From: Sphingosinicella sp963974575 | Lineage (GTDB): Bacteria > Pseudomonadota > Alphaproteobacteria > Sphingomonadales > Sphingomonadaceae | Assembly: GCF_963974575.1 (NCBI RefSeq) | Contig: NZ_CAXBBQ010000002.1 | Coordinates: 372,001-436,000 of the forward strand | Direction of reading: 5' to 3' | Length of the DNA: 64,000 nt | Shown: in pieces, positions 8,989 through 18,015 of the stretch | Layout: every line of letters begins with the position of its first letter | Position numbering within the stretch: the stretch's first letter is position 1 | Program-made: the position numbers and the translations under genes | The notes under the pieces: generated by a model | The model's input: the letters and a program-made list of their open reading frames with translations, nothing else | Database searches by the model: none | What the model was told of the DNA's origin: nothing

Positions 8989-9450
8989 TCAGTCCGCGAA
9001 ATCCGCGGCGTTATCGCCCATCAGGAATCTTGGCCCTGCCCCCGCCCGTGCCACGCAGTCGCCGGGGTTGTAGAGCGCGCAGCGTTGCAGCGAGAGGCAC
9101 CCGCACCCGATGCAGCCGTCGAGAAGATCCCGCGTGCGCTGAAGAAGCGCGATCCGAGCGTCGAGCGCCTTGCGCATCCTGCGGCTGATCCGCGTCCAGT
9201 CCGCCTGCGTCGGCACGCGCCCATCGGGCAGCGTCGCGAGTTCCGCTTCGATCTCTGTCAGCGTCAGCCCCAGCCGCTGCGCGATCAACGCGAACGAAAG
9301 CCGCCGTATGTCGGAACGCAGGAAGCGGCGCTGATTGCCGCCGGTGCGAATGGGGCTCACGAGCCCACGTTCCTCGTAGAAGCGGATCGCCGAAACGCTG
9401 AGCCCCGTGCGCCGGGCGAGTTCGCCGATGGTGAGTGTCGTTTGCGCCAT
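8989..9450 (-). CDS. soxR: Redox-sensitive transcriptional activator SoxR
   Basis: 153-residue MerR-family activator sensing redox-cycling agents or superoxide through a [2Fe-2S] cluster. The winged helix-turn-helix is at 5-75 (LTIGELARRTGLSVSAIRFY, RRFLRSDIRRLSF), followed by a dimerisation helix at about 82-110. The cluster ligands C113, C116, C118 and C124 give the SoxR-specific pattern CX2CXCX5C. The gene is divergent from a glyoxalase-like gene, and the intergenic SoxR box at 9479-9496 covers the likely promoter of that gene. As in many non-enteric bacteria there is no soxS here, so SoxR probably acts directly on its targets. Confidence 0.96.
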   Translation of the reverse strand: MAQTTLTIGELARRTGLSVSAIRFYEERGLVSPIRTGGNQRRFLRSDIRRLSFALIAQRLGLTLTEIEAELATLPDGRVPTQADWTRISRRMRKALDARIALLQRTRDLLDGCIGCGCLSLQRCALYNPGDCVARAGAGPRFLMGDNAADFAD

Positions 9451-9474
9451 GCTGCCGGCCTTCGAAAATCAAGC

Positions 9475-9505
9475 TTGACCTCAAGTTAACTTGAGGTTGT
9501 ACGAC
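9475..9505 (+). promoter_or_regulatory. SoxR box within the promoter of the VOC gene
   Basis: The perfect 18-bp palindrome CCTCAAGTTAACTTGAGG (9479-9496) equals the classical SoxR operator. It is embedded in a promoter with -35 TTGACC (9475-9480) and a -10-like TACGAC (9500-9505). The 19-bp spacer is the stretched spacing MerR-family activators correct by DNA distortion. Confidence 0.92.
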
Positions 9506-9550
9506 TCGCAAGGACTGGCGCCACCGGGCGCGCAGACCATGGAGAAAATC

Positions 9551-9931
9551 ATGAGTTTTCCAAGAATTGAGCACGTCAACGTTACCGTCACGGATCCCGA
9601 GCGTACCGCCCGCCTGATGCAAGCGCTGTTCGACTGGAAGATCCGCTGGCAGGGGCCCGCACGCGACGGTGGCCGATCGATCCACGTCGGTTCGGACACG
9701 CATTACATCGCGCTCTACACCGGCGCGAACGCCGCCTACACGGAAGAGGATTTTGCAAAGGGCCGGCCGCTCAACCACATCGGCGTCGAGGTCGACGACC
9801 TCGATGCGACGGAAGAGCGCGTGTTCGCCGCCGGGCTGGTGCCATTCAATCACGACGACTACGAACCCGGCCGCCGCTTCTATTTTTTCGATCCTGACGG
9901 AATCGAATATGAAATCATCAGCTACGGCTGA
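9551..9931 (+). CDS. Glyoxalase/VOC-family protein, predicted SoxR target
   Basis: 126-residue vicinal oxygen chelate protein. Typical features are the opening IEHVNVTVTDPERTARL, the central LNHIGVEVDDLDATEERVFAAG and the ending YFFDPDGIEYEIISYG. VOC proteins include glyoxalase I, dioxygenases and drug- or thiol-binding resistance proteins; the exact reaction is not visible. The start at 9551 is chosen because GGAG lies 6 bp upstream; an in-frame ATG at 9539 is possible. Its promoter carries a SoxR box, so induction by redox-cycling compounds is expected. Confidence 0.87.
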   Translation: MSFPRIEHVNVTVTDPERTARLMQALFDWKIRWQGPARDGGRSIHVGSDTHYIALYTGANAAYTEEDFAKGRPLNHIGVEVDDLDATEERVFAAGLVPFNHDDYEPGRRFYFFDPDGIEYEIISYG

Positions 9932-10020
9932 AGTTGAGAACGGCGAGGGAGCCGAGCGGCGCACGATGCGTCGTGGCTCCCACGCAGAACGACCTTCGCA
10001 ATGGACACTGAGCGCGCCAT

Positions 10021-10623
10021 TCAGTTGCGGGTCTTCGTCTTGTCGCTATTCCCCTCCACCGCCTTTTGGGTGGAAGACATCATGGGATTGCCGGTGTCCG
10101 TCGCTGTCGTCGATTGCCGCTCGCTGCGCCACGCGTCGAAATCGGAATTGAAGCGCTCCTGTCGCTCGGCAAGATAGTCCTGATAATTCTGATCAAACCG
10201 TGTCATTTGGTTTTGGCGCCAGCGGGCATATTCGCGGTCGTATGCAGCTTACCCTCCGCTATCACGCCCCTCGCCACTCTCCTGACGATAACCGGCCCGG
10301 CCATAATCTTCGCCGCGATCCGCGCCCTGATAACTGGAGCGGGGGTCGTGGCCGCCCCAGCCGGCGCGCCCGCGTCCACGGTAGTCACCGTCGCCGCGCG
10401 CGTCGTCGCGATCATCGCTCCGGTGATGGCGTGGCTCGTCTCTCCGGGTCCGATCATCACGTTCATAGGTGTCGGTCATCGAGGGTCCGGACGCGCCGGG
10501 GTGTCGGCGTTCGTCTTCATGATCTTCGGAATCCCGCGCGTGATCAGAAAATCGAGCAGGCCTGCCGCCCTGCCCATCGGTGTGGGGTTCATAGTCGCTG
10601 CCATAGCGTTCTCGTGATGCCAT
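10021..10623 (-). pseudogene. Hydrophilic Arg/Gly/Asp-rich protein gene split by an in-frame TAA
   Basis: An ATG at 10623 (MASRERYGSDYEPH) opens a strongly hydrophilic frame rich in Asp, Arg and Gly that meets TAA at 10249-10251. The same frame continues beyond the stop as AYDREYARWRQNQMTRFDQN and YLAERQERFNSDFDAWRSERQ to 10021. The two parts together resemble a sphingomonad stress-type protein whose C-terminal part has repeated YxxWR and FxxDFxxWR units (family knowledge from memory). One base change from a sense codon would create the stop. It may be a pseudogene, a sequencing error, or two genes, the second starting at ATG 10206. Confidence 0.6.
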
Positions 10624-10772
10624 TGCCTGATCCTTCCGGGGTCTTGAGTCACTCTTCTTCCAACGGCTCCGTCCGGTCTTGGTTTCCCCGAATGCGATGA
10701 AACGACGTGCGCGGAGGAACCGCCTGCCTCGCCTGCAAGTTATGCAAACGGTTGAAACACAGGAGGCATGGA

Positions 10773-11648
10773 ATGGCCGCACGTCCCTATTGGCGCGGAC
10801 AGATCCGCCTGGCGCTCGTTTCGATCCCCGTTGAGATTTACACGGCCGTCAAAAGCGGCGCCCAGATCAGCTTCCGCCAGATCCACGAGCCGTCGGGCAA
10901 GCCCATACGCTACGAAAAGGTCGTGCCCGGCATCGGCCCGGTGAAGGCGGAGGACATTCTCAAGGGCTATGAGATCGGCAAGGGCGAATATGTTCTGCTG
11001 CAGCAGGACGAGATTGACGCCGTGAAGCTCGAAAGCCGCAAGACGCTCGAGCTCACGCAGTTCGTCGACGTCACCGAGATCGACCTCCTCTATTACGAAA
11101 AGCCCTATTTCGTCGTTCCGGCGGACGATCTCGCCGAAGAGGCGTTTGTGGTCCTTCGCGAGGCACTGCGCCGCACGCGCAAGGTCGGGCTTGGCCAGAT
11201 CGCGATGCGCGGCCGGGAGTACGCGGTATGCCTCCGCCCCTGCGGGCGCGGACTGATGCTGGAGACGCTACGCTATGCCGACGAGGTGAACCGCGCCGCG
11301 TCCTATTTCCGCGACATAGACGACATCAAGCCCGATAGCGAACTGCTCGAACTCGCTGAAACGCTGATCGACAAGAAAACGGCGCCGTTCGACGCCAAGG
11401 TCTTCGAAGATCGCTACATCGAGGCGCTGGAAGGCCTGATCGAGAAGAAGCGGCGCTCGCGGGGCCGCAAGATCATCGAGGATGCGGATGAAGAGCGGCC
11501 GCGTGGCGGCAATGTGATCGACCTGATGGCTGCGCTGCGCAAGTCGGTCGATACGCCGGCGCGAAAGGCCAAGCCCCAGAGTCGCAAGACCGCGAGCAAG
11601 CCGAAGAAAGGCCCCGCCACCAAGTCTCCAGCGCGCAAGCGGGCCTGA
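10773..11648 (+). CDS. ku: Non-homologous end joining protein Ku
   Basis: 291-residue bacterial Ku, which forms a homodimeric ring on DNA double-strand ends and recruits LigD. The core begins ARPYWRGQIRLALVSIPVEIYTAV, characteristic of the family. The tail after about residue 250 is Lys/Arg/Pro-rich (KPQSRKTASKPKKGPATKSP), a DNA-binding extension seen in many bacterial Ku proteins. ATG at 10773 is fixed by AGGAGG 6 bp upstream. ligD follows 2 bp after the stop, so the pair is a two-gene operon. Confidence 0.96.
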   Translation: MAARPYWRGQIRLALVSIPVEIYTAVKSGAQISFRQIHEPSGKPIRYEKVVPGIGPVKAEDILKGYEIGKGEYVLLQQDEIDAVKLESRKTLELTQFVDVTEIDLLYYEKPYFVVPADDLAEEAFVVLREALRRTRKVGLGQIAMRGREYAVCLRPCGRGLMLETLRYADEVNRAASYFRDIDDIKPDSELLELAETLIDKKTAPFDAKVFEDRYIEALEGLIEKKRRSRGRKIIEDADEERPRGGNVIDLMAALRKSVDTPARKAKPQSRKTASKPKKGPATKSPARKRA

Positions 11649-11650
11649 CG

Positions 11651-14152
11651 ATGGCACGCCGCGCGGACCCGCTCAAAGACTACAACGCCCGGCGCGATTT
11701 CAAGAAGACACCCGAGCCGGCCGGAACGCCGGCGCGCGCGACGGGCAACAGTTTCGTCGTACAGAAGCACGCCGCGACCCGCCTGCACTACGACTTCCGC
11801 CTCGAACTTGACGGCGTTCTCAAGAGCTGGGCCGTCACGCGCGGCCCCAGCCTTAACCCCGACGACAAGCGCCTTGCGGTGCGCACCGAAGACCACCCGC
11901 TCAGCTACGGCGGCTTCGAAGGCAACATCCCGAAAGGTGAATACGGCGGCGGCACGGTGATGCTGTGGGACGAAGGCACGTGGGAGCCCGTTCCGGGGAA
12001 GGACCCCCGCCATACGCTCAAGGACGGCCATCTCCACTTCACCCTCCACGGCAAGCGCATGAAGGGCGAATGGCTGCTCGTGCGCATGAAACCGCGCGTG
12101 GGGGAAAAGCGGGAGAACTGGCTACTTCGGAAGATCGACGATGCCCACGCGGGCGGGTCGGACGAGCTTGTCGAAACGGTGTTGACCAGCGCCGAGACGG
12201 GACGGTCGATGGCGCAGATCGCTGCGGGCGCGCCTGCGGTCTCGCTGAAAGTCAAGCGTGGCAAGGCCTTCACCCGCGCCATGACCGAGGCGCGGAGCGC
12301 CACCGTGCGCGCGAAGCGCAAGAGCAAGAGTACAAAGCCCGGCCGCCTGCCGGCCTTTCGCTCCCCGCAGCTCGCGACTCTCGTTGATCACGTGCCCACG
12401 GGCACAGAGTGGATGCACGAGATCAAGTTCGACGGCTATCGCTGCCTGCTCGCCGCAAACGGCGACAAGGCGCGCATCTACACGCGCGGGGGGCTTGATT
12501 GGTCGGATCGGTTCGCGCCGCTTGTTGAAGGTGCGGCGACGCTCGACCTGCCGCCGTGCCTGATCGACGGCGAGATCGTGGTGATGGACCGAGACGGCAA
12601 TCCGAGCTTCAGCGCGTTGCAGAAGGCGCTGACGGAGGGCAGCGACGGCTTCGTGCTGTTCGGCTTTGATCTGCTCGAGCTGGACGGCGAAGACCTCGCG
12701 CCCCTTCCCAATATCGCACGCAAACAGAAACTCGCCGGGCTGCTGCCCGCAGACGGGCCCATTCGTTGCGCCGATCATGTCGTGGGTGCTGGAGAAAAGC
12801 TCTACGAAGCGATGTGCGACGCCGGGCAGGAAGGTATCATCTGCAAACGCGTCGATGCGCGCTACGTGGGGAGACGCACGAAAAACTGGCTGAAGGTAAA
12901 ATGCACCCGCCGCCAGGAATTCGTGATTGTCGGCTGGACGACGAGCAGCGCGAAAGCGCGGCCGTTCGCATCGCTGCTGCTGGCGCAGAACCGTGCAGAC
13001 GGACTCGCCTATGCAGGCAAGGTGGGCACGGGATTCGATGCTGATACGCTCGCCATGCTCGAAGGCAAGCTGCGTCCCCTTGCACGCAAGACGCCGCCGG
13101 TCGAGGTTCCGCGCGCAGAGGCCCGCGGCGCGAACTGGGTGACGCCGAAACTCATCGCCGAAATTGCCTTTGCCGAATTCACCTCCGATGATCGTCTGCG
13201 CCATGCAAGTTTCATCGGATTGCGGGAGGACAAGATGCCAGACGATGTTGTGCCCGAAACCCCGGCCCCGGTCGACGATGGCAATGGGGATGAAGGCATA
13301 ACAATCACGCATCCCGACCGCGTGATTTTCCCCGAAGCGAAGATCACCAAGGGCGAGCTTGCCGATTATTATCGGCACGTCGGTGCCATCATGCTGCCGT
13401 GGCTGGCGCACCGTCCGGCAAGCCTCGTCCGTTGTCCGCAGGGCCGGGCGCGTCAGTGTTTTTTCCAGAAGCACGACAGCGGTAGTTTCGGGCCGGCCGT
13501 GCACCACATTCCCATCGTCGAGAAGAGCGGCAAGCCGGACGATTATCTCTATATCAAAGACACGCAGGGCATTCTCGCCTGCGTCCAGATGGGCACGATC
13601 GAGTTCCACGGCTGGGGCGCCCGCGTCGAAGATGTCGAGCGGCCTGACCGGATGGTTTTCGATCTCGACCCCGACGAGGCGATCGGATTCGACGTGGTGA
13701 AAACCGCTGCGCAAGATCTGCGCGGGCATCTCGCCGAAATCGGCCTCGCGAGCTTCCCGATGCTCACCGGTGGCAATGGCATCCATGTCGTCGTGCCGCT
13801 CACGCCCGGCGCGGACTGGAACGCAGTGAAGGATTTCGCTGAACGCTTCGCGCGCGCGCTCGCCGAACTGGAACCCGACCGCTTCACGGCCACGATGTCG
13901 AAGGCGAAACGCAAGGGACGTATCTTCATCGATTGGCTGCGCAACCAGCGCGGCTCCACCGCGATCATGCCCTACAGCGCGCGTGCAAGGCCCGGAGCGC
14001 CCGTGGCTGCGCCGATCTCATGGAAAGAGCTCGACGGCATCGAAAAGGCTGGCGCCTTCACCGTGAAGGACGCGAAAAAACTCCTGAAACGCGCCGGCAG
14101 CCGCGATCTCGCCGGATGGGGCGTCGCCGCGCAGCATCTACCGGGTGTCTAG
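11651..14152 (+). CDS. ligD: Multifunctional DNA ligase D
   Basis: 833 residues in the order phosphoesterase, ligase, polymerase. The PE domain (about 30-165) shows FVVQKHAATRLHYDFRLE and GNIPKGEYGGGTV. The ATP-dependent ligase domain (about 235-525) has the adenylated lysine K259 in EIKFDGYR. The primase-like polymerase domain (about 545-825) has the metal-binding pair in FDLDPDE near 670 and QKHDSG earlier. Together with Ku it repairs double-strand breaks by end joining. The order matches the Pseudomonas type. The stop codon overlaps that of the convergent nucleotidyltransferase gene. Confidence 0.97.
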   Translation: MARRADPLKDYNARRDFKKTPEPAGTPARATGNSFVVQKHAATRLHYDFRLELDGVLKSWAVTRGPSLNPDDKRLAVRTEDHPLSYGGFEGNIPKGEYGGGTVMLWDEGTWEPVPGKDPRHTLKDGHLHFTLHGKRMKGEWLLVRMKPRVGEKRENWLLRKIDDAHAGGSDELVETVLTSAETGRSMAQIAAGAPAVSLKVKRGKAFTRAMTEARSATVRAKRKSKSTKPGRLPAFRSPQLATLVDHVPTGTEWMHEIKFDGYRCLLAANGDKARIYTRGGLDWSDRFAPLVEGAATLDLPPCLIDGEIVVMDRDGNPSFSALQKALTEGSDGFVLFGFDLLELDGEDLAPLPNIARKQKLAGLLPADGPIRCADHVVGAGEKLYEAMCDAGQEGIICKRVDARYVGRRTKNWLKVKCTRRQEFVIVGWTTSSAKARPFASLLLAQNRADGLAYAGKVGTGFDADTLAMLEGKLRPLARKTPPVEVPRAEARGANWVTPKLIAEIAFAEFTSDDRLRHASFIGLREDKMPDDVVPETPAPVDDGNGDEGITITHPDRVIFPEAKITKGELADYYRHVGAIMLPWLAHRPASLVRCPQGRARQCFFQKHDSGSFGPAVHHIPIVEKSGKPDDYLYIKDTQGILACVQMGTIEFHGWGARVEDVERPDRMVFDLDPDEAIGFDVVKTAAQDLRGHLAEIGLASFPMLTGGNGIHVVVPLTPGADWNAVKDFAERFARALAELEPDRFTATMSKAKRKGRIFIDWLRNQRGSTAIMPYSARARPGAPVAAPISWKELDGIEKAGAFTVKDAKKLLKRAGSRDLAGWGVAAQHLPGV

Positions 14153-14898
14153 GACGCTCCGCGCCAGCCGGCGGTCAGTTTCTGCCCGACGGAAACGTCC
14201 TCGGGGAAATCCACCTCTCCCCATTCGAGCCCCTCGATCGAAGTAACGAGCACCGTCGATTTCGGGTCTGCCGCGATGTGGTGGATCGCGCGCAGATACC
14301 AACTGCGCGTGCCTTCGGGCGAATGCATCATCCGCTCCACCTCGGCGCGGAAACGCGCCGCGCCCTCGGTATTGAACCGCAGGAAGCCGATCGATTCAGC
14401 GTTGCTTTCCTCCGCCGTCAGCCGCTTGCCGATGTCAAGCAGCCGCTCGCCCTCGCGGCGGACCTTCATGTCGTCGAGGTCGTATTCGTCCTTCACGTCA
14501 ACCGTGATGCGGATCGGCGCGTCGGGCGCCGCGAGCACGCGTTCCACGATTTCGCGCGAGACGAGCGTATCGCCGTTCAGGATCACGAACGGCTGGTCCA
14601 TCAGTTCGCGCGTCAGCCACACCGAGCCGAGATTGTCCGCGACCTGATAAAAGGGGTTGAACAGCGTCCGCACGGAAACGCCCTGGTCACTACGGCGCGC
14701 AATGGCGGCGTCCACCATGTCTGCGTTGAAGCCGACCACGATGGTTATGTCGTCGATGCCGCCCGCGATCAGCATGTCGAGCTGCCAATCGAGCAGCGTG
14801 CGTCCCGAAAACTCGATCAGGCACTTGGGCCGGTCGGCGGTCAGCGGCAGCAGGCGCGAGCCCTGCCCTGCACTCAGGATGATGGCGCGTTTGGTCAT
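14149..14898 (-). CDS. Sugar/phosphocholine-type nucleotidyltransferase
   Basis: 249-residue NTP transferase. The N-terminus carries the signature AIILSAGQGSRLLPLTADRPKCLIEF (G-x-G-x-R ... P-K). FVILNGDTLVS contains the metal-binding aspartate and VDFPEDV lies near the C-terminus. The family includes LicC-like phosphocholine and myo-inositol-phosphate cytidylyltransferases and glucose-1-phosphate transferases, so the substrate is open. It lies 45 bp downstream of another nucleotidyltransferase gene on the same strand, suggesting a pathway for an activated lipid head group or sugar (inference). Confidence 0.85.
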   Translation of the reverse strand: MTKRAIILSAGQGSRLLPLTADRPKCLIEFSGRTLLDWQLDMLIAGGIDDITIVVGFNADMVDAAIARRSDQGVSVRTLFNPFYQVADNLGSVWLTRELMDQPFVILNGDTLVSREIVERVLAAPDAPIRITVDVKDEYDLDDMKVRREGERLLDIGKRLTAEESNAESIGFLRFNTEGAARFRAEVERMMHSPEGTRSWYLRAIHHIAADPKSTVLVTSIEGLEWGEVDFPEDVSVGQKLTAGWRGAS

Positions 14899-14943
14899 TT
14901 TTCGCGCCTAGACCGGAAATGTGGCAGGATGTGGAATGCCACC

Positions 14944-15783
14944 TCAGCCACGCGCGGCAAGGATCGCACTCGCGATCGCGTGGTCTTCCACCTTGTCGAC
15001 ATCAATGCACGCTTCCGGCCTTTCGAGCAGCACCGGCGCCGCCGTCACGCCAAGCCGCGCGCCCGCCTTTGCCAGCGCGCCCTCCACGCGCAGCGCGCGC
15101 AGCAGATAGCCGAGAAGCAGCACAGGTCCGAATGCACCCGCGATGGCGCGTACCTTCTTCCGCTCGCTTTCCACGCGCTGCCAGAACCGGACGGCGGAAA
15201 GCGCCGCGGGCCGCGCGAGGAAGAAGAGGTTCGCGCCGGAATAAGCGCCGCCCCGGAACTTGAGCCATGTGCGCCGCGCGTCGGGATAGGCGCGCGTAAA
15301 CACCTCTTGCGGCACCAGGCCTACCGCCACGTCGGTGCTGCCCGCCTGCGCACCGGCGACGAAACCGGTCAGCGTCTCGGCATCGAGCAGCACATTGTCC
15401 GCTGTCGTCACGAGGAACGGCCAGCCCTCGGGGTGCGCTTCAAGCGCGGCGGCCACCGCCGCACTCACCGAATTTCCGCCTGAAAGTGTGCTGATCCGCG
15501 CATCCGCCGCCATCCACACCGTTCCGGGGTGCGCGAGCAGCCGTTCTGGCTCCTGCGCCAGCACAACGGTATGCGCGACGCCCGGGTGATCCGCGAGAAC
15601 GCGCGCCACGCGGGAGAGCATCGGCTCCCCGGCGACCGCGATCAGCGCCTTGTCCTCCACGCCAAAATGTGCGGCAAGCGGGTCCGTGCCCGGCCGCCTC
15701 CCGGCAACGAGGAGCGCCGTAACCTGTGCCTTGTGCTCCGTTTCCAACCCATCCGTCCTTGTCGCAAAATCGCAACACAGCAT
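14944..15783 (-). CDS. MobA-like NTP transferase
   Basis: 279 residues with a MobA-like nucleotidyltransferase fold: VTALLVAGRRPGTDPLAA as nucleotide-binding loop, KALIAVAGEPML, and FLVTTADNVLLDAET with the catalytic aspartate. The start is uncertain: ATG at 15783 adds a leader MLCCDFATRTDG, whereas a TTG at 15747 with AAGGACGG upstream gives ETEHKAQ as N-terminus. It probably forms an operon with the nucleotidyltransferase at 14149-14898. Substrate not identifiable. Confidence 0.75.
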   Translation of the reverse strand: MLCCDFATRTDGLETEHKAQVTALLVAGRRPGTDPLAAHFGVEDKALIAVAGEPMLSRVARVLADHPGVAHTVVLAQEPERLLAHPGTVWMAADARISTLSGGNSVSAAVAAALEAHPEGWPFLVTTADNVLLDAETLTGFVAGAQAGSTDVAVGLVPQEVFTRAYPDARRTWLKFRGGAYSGANLFFLARPAALSAVRFWQRVESERKKVRAIAGAFGPVLLLGYLLRALRVEGALAKAGARLGVTAAPVLLERPEACIDVDKVEDHAIASAILAARG

Positions 15784-15890
15784 CCTCGAAGCCGCCTATG
15801 ATCAAATGCGGGCGAAGTCCATGCTTGGCGCGGACGCCGGTTTAGGAGACAAGGTCACGCCAAGGGGGCGTATGTTCGAGGAAACCGCTC

Positions 15891-16451
15891 ATGCGTCGTT
15901 TCGCTGTGCCTGCTTTGCTTCTCCTGCCGCTTCTCACGCTGCCCGCCGCCGCACAAACCGCGCCGGGCGAGAAAGACAAGCCCACCACGAGCCGTGCGCT
16001 CGACGCGGCGACGCAGCCCGTTGAGGACGTCAACCTGAAGAAGGACGAGATTCCCCAGGATCTGCTCGATATCCTGGACGATCCCTATTCGCTGAAGGGC
16101 ATCCGCAAATGCGCCGAGGTCCGCGTGGCGGTCGAAAAGCTTGATGCGGTTCTCGGCCCCGATCTCGATGTCGAGATCGCCGAGGACCGGGGCAAGAAGC
16201 GTGCGGACACCGTTCTGCGCCTTTCGGGCAATTTCCTTTCCAATCTGATCCTGCCCTTCCGCGGCATCGTGCGCGAGATATCCGGCAGTGCGGAGAACCA
16301 GCGGCGCTACAAGGCAGCAATCGTCACGGGCGTCGCGCGGCGCAGTTTCCTCAAAGGTTATGGCGCTTCGAAAGGCTGCAAGCCCCCAGCAGCGCCGCTG
16401 CCGCTCAGCGCCGAAAAGGTGGCAGCTCAGGCGAGCCGCAGCTCATCCTGA
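15891..16451 (+). CDS. Exported protein of unknown function
   Basis: 186 residues with a clear signal peptide (MRRFAVPALLLLPLLTLPAAAQ). The mature part is hydrophilic; near 65-75 it has DPYSLKGIRKCAEV, and a moderately hydrophobic stretch is at about 110-128 (RLSGNFLSNLILPFRGIVREI). Two cysteines (in RKCAEV and KGCKPP) could form a disulfide. I do not recognise the family. The gene is monocistronic and its last 25 bp overlap the 3' end of the convergent amidase gene. Confidence 0.7.
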   Translation: MRRFAVPALLLLPLLTLPAAAQTAPGEKDKPTTSRALDAATQPVEDVNLKKDEIPQDLLDILDDPYSLKGIRKCAEVRVAVEKLDAVLGPDLDVEIAEDRGKKRADTVLRLSGNFLSNLILPFRGIVREISGSAENQRRYKAAIVTGVARRSFLKGYGASKGCKPPAAPLPLSAEKVAAQASRSSS

Positions 16452-17116
16452 GGCGTCGTGAGCAAGAGACCGAGCAGGATCGCGCGCGTCTCGCCGTCCA
16501 CCACGCCGTCGATATTGGAAGGCCGGAACCGCCGCTGGAACGCAACAATCGCCGCCGGTCCGTCGCTCACGTCGTAACCGTAGCGCTCGAGCGCGAGCAC
16601 CATGCCCGCGTCTGTCCAGTGCGGGTCGGCGATCGCGTCCGGCACCGCTGCCGCCAGCCCAAGCCGCGCGAGGCGCGGCCAGTCGAAAAGCTCGCCCGGA
16701 TCGATTTTGCGCGCAGGTGCGATATCGCTGTGGCCGATGACGTTGCCGGGCCGGATGCCGTGCCGCTTCACGATTTCGGCGAGCAGCGGGATCAGCGCGT
16801 CCATCTGCGCCTCGGGGAACGGCCGGTAGCCGAATTCGTGGCCGGGGTTGACGATCTCGATGCCGATGCTCGCGGAATTCACGTCACTGATCCCGCGCCA
16901 GAACGATTTGCCCGCGTGCCACGCACGCCGCTCCTCATCCACAAGGCGCAGCACATTGCCGTCCTCGGCGATCATGTAGTGCGCCGAAACCTTGGCCTCC
17001 GCGTCGGTCAGGCGCTGCAGGGCCGCCGTCGCGGACTGCATCCCCGTGTAGTGCAGCACCACCATCGAAACCGGCAGCGTCCGCGCGTCGTGGTTGGGCG
17101 AAGGGCAATCGATCAT
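16427..17116 (-). CDS. N-acetylmuramoyl-L-alanine amidase, AmpD-like, with peptidoglycan-binding domain
   Basis: 229 residues. An amidase_2 domain at about 1-155 contains VVLHYTGMQSATAALQRL, VSAHYMIAEDG and NVIGHSDIAPARKIDPGELFDW, giving the zinc ligands H (HYTG), H (GHSD) and D (KIDPG). The C-terminal part (about 170-225, VAFQRRFRPSNIDGVVDGETRAI) is a PG_binding_1-like module. It cleaves the lactyl-peptide bond of peptidoglycan or of muropeptides. No signal peptide is visible, so recycling of cytoplasmic anhydro-muropeptides is plausible. The start at 17116 overlaps the EamA stop as ATGA. Confidence 0.88.
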   Translation of the reverse strand: MIDCPSPNHDARTLPVSMVVLHYTGMQSATAALQRLTDAEAKVSAHYMIAEDGNVLRLVDEERRAWHAGKSFWRGISDVNSASIGIEIVNPGHEFGYRPFPEAQMDALIPLLAEIVKRHGIRPGNVIGHSDIAPARKIDPGELFDWPRLARLGLAAAVPDAIADPHWTDAGMVLALERYGYDVSDGPAAIVAFQRRFRPSNIDGVVDGETRAILLGLLLTTPQDELRLA

Positions 17117-18015
17117 CGCTTCACCTCGCGCGCCCATTCTTTGACCAACCCCTCGTCCGTCTTCTGCGTCGCGCTCCGCCATGTCACCACGGCGACGCCC
17201 ATGAAGGTGACGAGCGCACCCATCACGAATTCGAAGCTGATCGGCGTATCATACACCATGATCGCGATGATCGCCGCAATCAGCGGCGTCGGCAAGGTGA
17301 GCGGCGCCATCACCGTGACGGGATAGCGCTGCAGCAACCAGCTCATCCCCACATGGCCGACGATCGACGAACCGATCGCTGCATAGAGAAGCCAGCCCCA
17401 CACATGCGCGTCCGCAGCCGCGACACGGGCCATGCCGCCGGGTTCGAACCAGAGCGCCGCGGCAAGCAGCAGCGGAACGCTCACGAGCGCGAGCCAGGCG
17501 TGGATCGTCATCGGATTGACGCCCTGCAGGCGGCGGAACAACAGCGAGCCGACCGCCCACATGAAGGTGGAAAGGATCGTCAGGCCCACACCCAGCCGCT
17601 CGTCCCAGATGGCGGGGTCGAAGCCCATGATGACGATGCCGATAAACGAAGCCGCCGTGCCCGCGATGCGGATCCAGCGGATCGTCTCGCCGAGGAAGAT
17701 CACCGCAAGGATCAGGCTGAACGGCACGCCGAGCTGACCAGCGATCGAAAGCGCCGCGACGTTCTCGGTGAGCGAAAAGCTGAGGCCGCCCAGCCCCATG
17801 AAGATCGCGCCGGAAACAACGCCCGCGATCACGATGTCGCGCATCCGCCCCTTCACGATGCGAAGCCACGGCAGCGTCACCAGCAGCACGATCACGTAGC
17901 GCAGGAACACGCCGGTCATCGGGCCGAGCGCGTCGATGATCTCCTTCACGGCGACGACATTCATCGCCCAGAGCAGGTCGATGAACAGGATGAAGGCGAG
18001 GTGCGCGGGCTTCAT
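17113..18015 (-). CDS. EamA/DMT-family transporter
   Basis: 300-residue inner-membrane protein with about ten hydrophobic helices and two EamA repeats (LAFILFIDLLWAMNVVAVKE in the first; LTILSTFMWAVGSLLFRRLQ at the start of the second). The family exports amino acids, metabolites or drugs by drug/metabolite-type exchange; the substrate is unknown. It is the middle gene of a three-gene operon, with ATGA overlaps to the djlA-like gene upstream and the amidase gene downstream. Confidence 0.88.
   Translation of the reverse strand: MKPAHLAFILFIDLLWAMNVVAVKEIIDALGPMTGVFLRYVIVLLVTLPWLRIVKGRMRDIVIAGVVSGAIFMGLGGLSFSLTENVAALSIAGQLGVPFSLILAVIFLGETIRWIRIAGTAASFIGIVIMGFDPAIWDERLGVGLTILSTFMWAVGSLLFRRLQGVNPMTIHAWLALVSVPLLLAAALWFEPGGMARVAAADAHVWGWLLYAAIGSSIVGHVGMSWLLQRYPVTVMAPLTLPTPLIAAIIAIMVYDTPISFEFVMGALVTFMGVAVVTWRSATQKTDEGLVKEWAREVKR

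Noticed and set aside
13933..15483. Long plus-strand frame over the end of ligD and both nucleotidyltransferases
   Set aside because: The two minus-strand transferases have canonical motifs; this frame is out of phase with ligD and without domains.
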